DNA from: Scytonema millei VB511283
GTDB lineage: Bacteria; Cyanobacteriota; Cyanobacteriia; Cyanobacteriales; Chroococcidiopsidaceae
Direction: 5' to 3'
Length of the DNA: 64,000 nt
Assembly (NCBI RefSeq): GCF_000817735.3
Contig: NZ_JTJC03000004.1
Span: forward strand, 186,001-250,000
A program made the position numbers and the translations under genes. The stretch's first letter is position 1. Every line of letters starts with the position of its first letter. Below, one piece after another: positions 59,206-64,000 of this stretch. The notes under the pieces are model-generated. The model had not been told where the DNA came from. It was given only the letters and a program-made list of their open reading frames with translations, and made no database searches.

Positions 59206-61674
59206 ATGAAGTCTTGGAATCAACACCTGACTGCTAAAGTCGCCAGTTCCTTCTTAGTTCTGTCGCTGGTGGCTGTTGGCGTGGTGGGAAGCGTTGCTTT
59301 CTTTAGTGCTAGAGAGGCTCTCAAGCAGGCTGCTTTCAATCGCCTCAGCGTTGCTGCTACCCTGAAAGAAGAAGAAATTGGGCGTTGGTTTGAAGACCAG
59401 CAACGAGATTTTCTCCTTGTAACTCAACATCCAGAACTACAAAGGAATATCAAGATATTACTAAGTGGCAAAACTGCCGATCCAAGTTATCTTGCCGCTA
59501 ACAAAATTCTCTCCAATTATCTCATTAGTGTCAGCCAAACCAAGCCAGCCTTAAGAGAAATTTTCATCCTCGATCGCAGCAATCAGATCGTTCTATCAAC
59601 TGACAAGCAGCGCGAAGGTGACTACGAAATTTTAGCTAACGTGACCTATTTTGAACGAGTTGAGGCAACAGCTACCTTTGACCCAATTTTCTACGTTTCA
59701 CCCGTCACTGGTAAACCGTCAGTTACCTTAGCAACACCCCTACGTGATGCATCAGGAGTGCGCCAAGGTATCATTTTAGCTCACCTCAACTTAGACCGCA
59801 TCGATCGGATCGTCCGAGAACGTACGGGCTTGGGTAATAGTGGCGAGACATACTTAGTCGGCTCTTTGGTCACAAAAAACGCTTTTATCTCCAAAGCAGA
59901 TAAAACTGAAGCGCAGGAATTTCCCGAAGGAATTAGCAGCCAAGGCATTGATGCGGCAATGAGTGGTGTCAGCGGCTCTGGGCTGTATCGAAACTATGCC
60001 AAACTGCCAGTCATCGGTGTTTATCGCTGGCTGAACGAGCAAGATCTGGCTTTGTTAGTGGAGATGCAGCAAGAAGAAGCATTTGCCCCAGCTCGTCAAT
60101 TAGCAGGAACAATCGTACTCGTAGGACTAGCATCGGTGGGTTGTCTCTCAATTGGAGTGTATTGGCTAACCCGACAGCTAAAAATTTCTCGCGAGCAGTT
60201 GGAGAATTACAGCCATAAATTGGAACAAAAAGCACAAGAAGCTGAAGCTGCCAACCTTGCCAAAAGCGAATTTTTAGCTAACATGAGTCACGAACTGCGG
60301 ACTCCGCTCAATGCCATTCTTGGCTTCACCCAATTGATGAGCCGCGATCGCTCGCTCAATGCAGCACAGCTAGAAAATTTAGACACGATTAATCGCAGTG
60401 GCGAGCATTTGCTGACTTTAATCAACGATGTCCTGTCAATGGCTAAAATTGAGGCGGGGCGCACAATCCTCAATGAAAATAGCTTCGATCTCTACGAATT
60501 ATTAGATTCCCTGGAAGAGATGTTACAGCTCAAAGCAGAAGCCAAGGGCTTACAGCTGATCTTTGAACGCACCCCTGAAGTTCCCCAATGCGTACGCGCA
60601 GACGAGAGTAAATTGCGCCAAGTCTTGATTAATCTTCTGGGTAACGCAATTAAATTTACTCAAGCAGGCGGAGCAATCTTGCGCGTGAGAACGAAGCAGG
60701 ACAAGCAGGAAGTATCCCAGTTGCAACCTAATAACTGTATCCTACATTTTGAAGTCGAAGATACGGGTCCTGGCATTGCACCATCAGAGTTGGAAAGACT
60801 GTTTAAACCCTTTGTCCAAACGGAAGCAGGTCGAAAATCTCATGAAGGAACTGGTCTAGGTTTAACTATTAGCCAACAATTCGTGCGCTTAATGGGAGGA
60901 GAGATCGCAGTTAGCACGACTTTGGGTCATGGCACGATTTTTAGTTTTGAAATTCCGGTTAGCCCCACAGCAGTGGTGGAAGTGCCACCGCGACAGCACT
61001 ATCGGCGAGTCATTGGACTCGCGCCCGACCAACCGAAGTATCGTATCTTGGTAGTTGAAGACAAATGGGAAAACCGCCAACTTCTAGTCAAGATGCTGGA
61101 ATCAGTAGGCTTCGAGGTGCGCGAAGCCGAAAATGGTGAAGAAGGAGTGGCAATTTGGGAAACCTGGCAACCGCAGTTGATCTGGATGGATATGCGAATG
61201 CCAGTGATGGATGGCTATGAAGCAACTAGACAGATTAAAGCCCATCTAAAAGGTCATGCGACGATTATCATCGCTCTCACCGCTAGTGCCTTTGACGAGG
61301 AACGTGCTGTAGTTTTATCTGCTGGGTGTAATGATTTTGTCCGCAAGCCCTTGCGGGAAGAAGTGATCTGGGAAAAAATGATGCAGTATTTAGGGGTGCG
61401 TTATATCTATGAAGATACCCAGCAGGCAGCCATTCCCAGTCAGCAGGAAGAAAAAGAACCCTATACGCTGACAGCCCAAAGCTTGAGAGTCATGCCTCCT
61501 GAGTGGGTGGTAGAGCTACACCAAGCAGCACTGCGGACTGATGAGAAGCTGATTTTCGATCTTCTAGAACAAATTCCACAGGATTATACTCCTATGGCAA
61601 CTGCTCTAGCCGATTTAGTAAATAACTTTCGTATTGATAAGATTATCGATCTAACGCAACTAGATTCAGCATGA
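59206..61674 (+). CDS. Hybrid histidine kinase with extracellular CACHE domain
   Basis: An 822-residue sensor kinase. One membrane helix at 12-34, an extracytoplasmic double-CACHE-type sensor of about 35-290 (YFERVEATATFDPIFYVSPV, TLATPLRDASG), a second helix at about 300-322, a coiled coil, HisKA with H362 (ANMSHELRTPLNAIL), an ATPase domain with N-box LINLLGNAIKF and G-boxes (EDTGPGIAP, GTGLGLTIS), and a receiver with D662 (WMDMRMPVMDG). A short C-terminal tail of about 110 residues may be helical. The two upstream lipoproteins could present ligand to the CACHE domain. The next gene overlaps by four bases (ATGA). Confidence 0.95.
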   Translation: MKSWNQHLTAKVASSFLVLSLVAVGVVGSVAFFSAREALKQAAFNRLSVAATLKEEEIGRWFEDQQRDFLLVTQHPELQRNIKILLSGKTADPSYLAANKILSNYLISVSQTKPALREIFILDRSNQIVLSTDKQREGDYEILANVTYFERVEATATFDPIFYVSPVTGKPSVTLATPLRDASGVRQGIILAHLNLDRIDRIVRERTGLGNSGETYLVGSLVTKNAFISKADKTEAQEFPEGISSQGIDAAMSGVSGSGLYRNYAKLPVIGVYRWLNEQDLALLVEMQQEEAFAPARQLAGTIVLVGLASVGCLSIGVYWLTRQLKISREQLENYSHKLEQKAQEAEAANLAKSEFLANMSHELRTPLNAILGFTQLMSRDRSLNAAQLENLDTINRSGEHLLTLINDVLSMAKIEAGRTILNENSFDLYELLDSLEEMLQLKAEAKGLQLIFERTPEVPQCVRADESKLRQVLINLLGNAIKFTQAGGAILRVRTKQDKQEVSQLQPNNCILHFEVEDTGPGIAPSELERLFKPFVQTEAGRKSHEGTGLGLTISQQFVRLMGGEIAVSTTLGHGTIFSFEIPVSPTAVVEVPPRQHYRRVIGLAPDQPKYRILVVEDKWENRQLLVKMLESVGFEVREAENGEEGVAIWETWQPQLIWMDMRMPVMDGYEATRQIKAHLKGHATIIIALTASAFDEERAVVLSAGCNDFVRKPLREEVIWEKMMQYLGVRYIYEDTQQAAIPSQQEEKEPYTLTAQSLRVMPPEWVVELHQAALRTDEKLIFDLLEQIPQDYTPMATALADLVNNFRIDKIIDLTQLDSA

Positions 61675-62852
61675 ATGACGATCGCGATCGGGAGCCTAAA
61701 GCGAATATTTTAGTAGTTGACGATAAGCCGGATAACTTACGACTTCTATCTGCGATGCTATCTCAGCTAGGGTATGAAGTCCGTAAAGTGATCGACGGAA
61801 AAACAGCCTTGATGACAGCGCAAGCTGCCCCGCCCGATCTAATTTTGCTTGACATCATGATGCCAAACATGAATGGTTATGAAGTCTGCCAACACCTGAA
61901 AGCTTCACCAACAACCCGCGATATTCCGGTAATTTTTATCAGCGCCCTAGATGAGGTGATCGATAAAGTTAAAGCTTTTGCAGTTGGGGGAGTTGATTAC
62001 ATCACGAAACCCTTCAGTGAAGAAGAAGTTTTTGCCCGCGTCGAGAATAATCTGACGCTGCGGCGGTTACAACAGCAGTTGACAGAGCAAAATGCTCGCC
62101 TGCAACAGGAAATTTGCGATCGCCAAAAGGCAGAGTCAGCACTGTGGCTGAGCCAGTTTTATTTAGATAAATCCAGAGATGCAATCTGTATCATTAATGC
62201 CGATGCACGGTTTGTCTATGTCAATGAAGCCGCCTGTCGCATCCTGGGATATTCCCGCGCCCAACTGCTAGATATGGCTGTTTGCGATGTCAATCCCAAT
62301 TTTCCATCAACAATCTGGCAGTCACATTGGCAGGAAATTCGGCAGAAAGGTTCCTTCACCTTTGAATCGACCTCACGGACTAAAGATGGTCGGGACATCA
62401 GCGTGGAAATAACTGCTAATTATTTAGAGTTTAACGGTGAAGAGTACAACTGTGCGATCGTGCGCGATATCACTGCTCGCAAGCAGGTAGAAGCAGCGCT
62501 GATTAGCAGAGAAGCTAAGTTTCGCCATTTGTTCGAGTTTGCGCCCGTGGGGATATTTTCTATACGCCTTTTCGATGGTTCGCTGCTAGATGCTAATCAG
62601 CACTTTGGGCAAATACTCGGTTATCACGCTACAGATGCGATCGCCCAAAAATCCATAACCGATCTTTTGAGCGATCTGACTGCTCAACAGCAGATCTTGG
62701 CAGCAAAACAAGCGGCGGGAAAAGTTTGCCAGTGCCAAATCCAAATCCGCAAACAAGACAGCGCGATAATTTGGGTACTGTTAGCACTACGAATTGATGC
62801 CGCAGAAGATTGTTTGGTAGGCGCGATCGCTGAGATTGGCGATCGTCTTTAG
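61671..62852 (+). CDS. Response regulator with REC-PAS-PAS architecture
   Basis: A 393-residue protein overlapping the kinase stop by four bases, so translation is probably coupled. The receiver is intact (D17-D18, phospho-acceptor D61 in LLDIMMP, K near 113 in YITKPF). A coiled coil (LRRLQQQLTEQNARLQQE) and two PAS domains (about 150-272 and 278-390) follow. There is no GGDEF, EAL, kinase or DNA-binding output after the second PAS; it ends GAIAEIGDRL and a palindromic repeat lies 19 bases later. Either it works as a protein-protein scaffold or it is a truncated diguanylate cyclase or kinase. Confidence 0.92.
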   Translation: MNDDRDREPKANILVVDDKPDNLRLLSAMLSQLGYEVRKVIDGKTALMTAQAAPPDLILLDIMMPNMNGYEVCQHLKASPTTRDIPVIFISALDEVIDKVKAFAVGGVDYITKPFSEEEVFARVENNLTLRRLQQQLTEQNARLQQEICDRQKAESALWLSQFYLDKSRDAICIINADARFVYVNEAACRILGYSRAQLLDMAVCDVNPNFPSTIWQSHWQEIRQKGSFTFESTSRTKDGRDISVEITANYLEFNGEEYNCAIVRDITARKQVEAALISREAKFRHLFEFAPVGIFSIRLFDGSLLDANQHFGQILGYHATDAIAQKSITDLLSDLTAQQQILAAKQAAGKVCQCQIQIRKQDSAIIWVLLALRIDAAEDCLVGAIAEIGDRL

Positions 62853-62870
62853 ATAATACTTCAAGGTAGA

Positions 62871-62988
62871 AGATTCGATCCCCCCAACCCCCCTTGTTAA
62901 GGGGGGCTATAAGAATGGCTTTTTTCCCGCTTTTGAAGGGGGATTAAGGGGGATCTCCAAGATCTATGCATCATAACCGAGAAGTCTT
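62871..62988. repeat. Palindromic repeat, gatcccccc family, long copy 2
   Basis: It matches 25920-26035 from AGATTCGATCCCCCCAACC through TTAAGGGGGATCTCCAA to TAACCGAGAAGT, with small differences in the loops. It starts 18 bases after the REC-PAS-PAS stop codon. Confidence 0.88.
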
Positions 62989-63291
62989 CGAGCTAATGCC
63001 TGTAGCGACAAAAGCAAATCAACCTGAGATTACCAGACATTTTAGCTAATAAAGGTTTTCTTTAGAATTTCAAGTTCCTTAGAGCCGCAACCACTTGTAG
63101 CTTTCCCGCTGTAGTAACCGAGCTGCAAGTATCGCTCAATCTCTCTATTTTCCTAAGATTAGGACTCAAGCAAGTCCAGAGATTTCCTGTAATGACAAAT
63201 ACAGCCTATCAAATTACATTAATGAACGAAAGGTATGCAGCAACAACTTTTAAAAAGGTAAGTTTGCAGTAGATAATTTGCAAGAGTATTC

Positions 63292-63323
63292 ATGAGGGCG
63301 TGGGCGACAGCCCACACCCTCAT
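63292..63323. other. Perfect-arm hairpin, 32 bp
   Basis: ATGAGGGCGTGGG (63292-63304) and CCCACACCCTCAT (63311-63323) pair over 13 positions with one G-T wobble around the six-base loop CGACAG. There is no T-run after it, so it is unlikely to be a simple intrinsic terminator; it may belong to a dispersed palindrome family. Confidence 0.6.
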
Positions 63324-63530
63324 CCCCAGAAATGAAAATCTATTTTCAAGTCAGTTCTAGCAATAAATATAAAACTCATGTGAGAGCTGACGATCGCACT
63401 GCTTGCATTGGTAACACTGCCTGCCTTGACGCTGCCCGTTCTTGACCGTAGCAATTGGAGTTGCAGTTAAGACATTTTATTTGTTCTAGCGAAATCATCA
63501 TTACCCTTTCAGCAACGCCAGGAGTCGCAA

Positions 63531-64000
63531 ATGCAAGTTGTCACACTACCTATAGAACCAAAATTCGATCCCAGCCAAGGTATCGCGCTCAAAGATCTAG
63601 CTCAGATTTGGCAATGGCAGTTGGCTTTTGACTATCCTAATTTCAGTACAGCTACCAAAGAGAGTATTGTCTGCTGGCTGCTGGGAAACCGTGCGGAATG
63701 CCTGAACTCAGAGCAGTTTAAACTCGCACAGCAAGGGATAGCATACCGCTACCGAATTTTGCAGAATCGTTACTTAGGACAATCGCCAGAACAGGGTTAT
63801 CGCCGCCTCTTGACCCGCTTGGGTAGTTTAGTAGTGCTACAAAATAAAATCCGCATGACGATCGCGCTCGGTCGCGATCGCCGTTGTCAAATTAGCGAAG
63901 TATTACAAGAGTTTTTGCAAGATTTACTGCAACGCGATTGTTACCTACAACAGCAAATAGCCGCGATCGCTGAATGTACGGATGACCTTCGCTTGCGAAA
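63531..64000 (+). CDS. HetZ-related protein, 3' end outside window
   Basis: The frame opens at ATG 63531 after CAGGAG and is still open at the window edge (156 codons seen). The stretch AYRYRILQNRYLGQSPEQGY, then RLGSLVVLQNKIRMTIALGR, then SEVLQEFLQDLLQRDCYLQQ matches my recollection of the HetZ-related family of cyanobacteria. HetZ itself is a regulator of heterocyst commitment; related proteins occur in non-heterocystous species too. The DNA-binding region would lie beyond the window. The family call is by eye. Confidence 0.6.
   Translation, partial: MQVVTLPIEPKFDPSQGIALKDLAQIWQWQLAFDYPNFSTATKESIVCWLLGNRAECLNSEQFKLAQQGIAYRYRILQNRYLGQSPEQGYRRLLTRLGSLVVLQNKIRMTIALGRDRRCQISEVLQEFLQDLLQRDCYLQQQIAAIAECTDDLRLR

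Larger units (their letters stand above)
62853..63530. other. 678-bp intergenic region
   Basis: It contains the long palindromic repeat (62871-62988) and a hairpin at 63292-63323. The remainder, especially 63170-63290, is AT-rich and is likely to include the promoter of the HetZ-related gene. I see no coding frame longer than about 40 codons with support. Confidence 0.5.

Noticed and set aside
63292-63323. Intrinsic terminator
   Set aside because: The stem is strong but no T-run follows and no gene ends within 400 bases upstream.

Overview
The window is chromosomal DNA from a cyanobacterium. The octamer GCGATCGC (HIP1) and its GCGATCG core recur throughout coding and intergenic DNA. The protein families also fit: CHASE2/CHAT receptors, STAND NTPases with WD40 propellers, GUN4, DUF1830, a PTOX-type oxidase, Fut iron uptake and a HetZ-related protein at the right edge. 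Short tandem repeats of the STRR type and several palindromic repeat families are common between genes, which suggests a filamentous or Chroococcidiopsis-like lineage with a large genome. I cannot name the species. I recognised no rRNA, tRNA or CRISPR array.

Layout. 1-1565: end of a CHAT-CHASE2 membrane protein. 1916-3497: four very small ORFs, one resembling the N-terminus of PII, followed by a plastoquinol terminal oxidase. 4075-11768: a same-strand cluster of 4-hydroxyphenylpyruvate dioxygenase, homogentisate-dioxygenase-like protein, a heme-oxygenase-like diiron (HDO) candidate, a UbiA prenyltransferase, a plant-AAE17/18-like acyl-activating enzyme and a D-2-hydroxyacid dehydrogenase. 12308-19776: two paralogous 1.2-kaa NB-ARC/WD40 proteins with 14 blades each. 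20247-21560 (minus): a second HDO-like protein with a duplicated N-terminal motif, followed by a 58-codon ORF. 22422-25067: small stress- or regulation-type proteins, including an AraC regulator, a YdhR-like protein and DUF1830. 25243-27096: beta-carbonic anhydrase and a bestrophin-type channel. 27271-32927 (minus): GUN4-domain protein, small membrane proteins and an RND efflux pump with its adaptor.

33646-36849: type II NADH dehydrogenase and a cholesterol-oxidase-like flavoprotein. 36999-43352: an oxidative or detoxification cluster with an Hsp31/PfpI-like protein, two SDRs, an ABM-domain protein, and molybdenum hydroxylase large and FAD subunits without an adjacent 2Fe-2S subunit. 43573-45043: a glycosyltransferase and a small membrane protein. 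45111-51183: an iron locus (futC divergent from futB, a Gly-Glu-repeat histidine phosphatase, a PKHD hydroxylase, futA). 51261-52816: a Rof-like protein and an IS982-type element inserted into a palindromic repeat. 52887-55803: a vMAP-like HTH/AAA protein followed by an AAA/transmembrane protein. 56110-62852: two paralogous solute-binding lipoproteins, a CACHE hybrid histidine kinase and a REC-PAS-PAS protein, which together look like a ligand-sensing circuit with no transporter.

The leads most worth following are the hppd-to-dehydrogenase cluster with its embedded HDO enzyme, the second HDO with the repeat motif and satellite peptide ORF, the PII-like minigene beside the terminal oxidase, the 31-residue membrane peptide after the RND pump, and the solute-binding-protein/kinase circuit. 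The window also shows three kinds of repeat acting on genes: palindromes inserted in frame into coding sequences, STRRs extending protein ends, and an IS nested in a MITE-like element with a visible target duplication.
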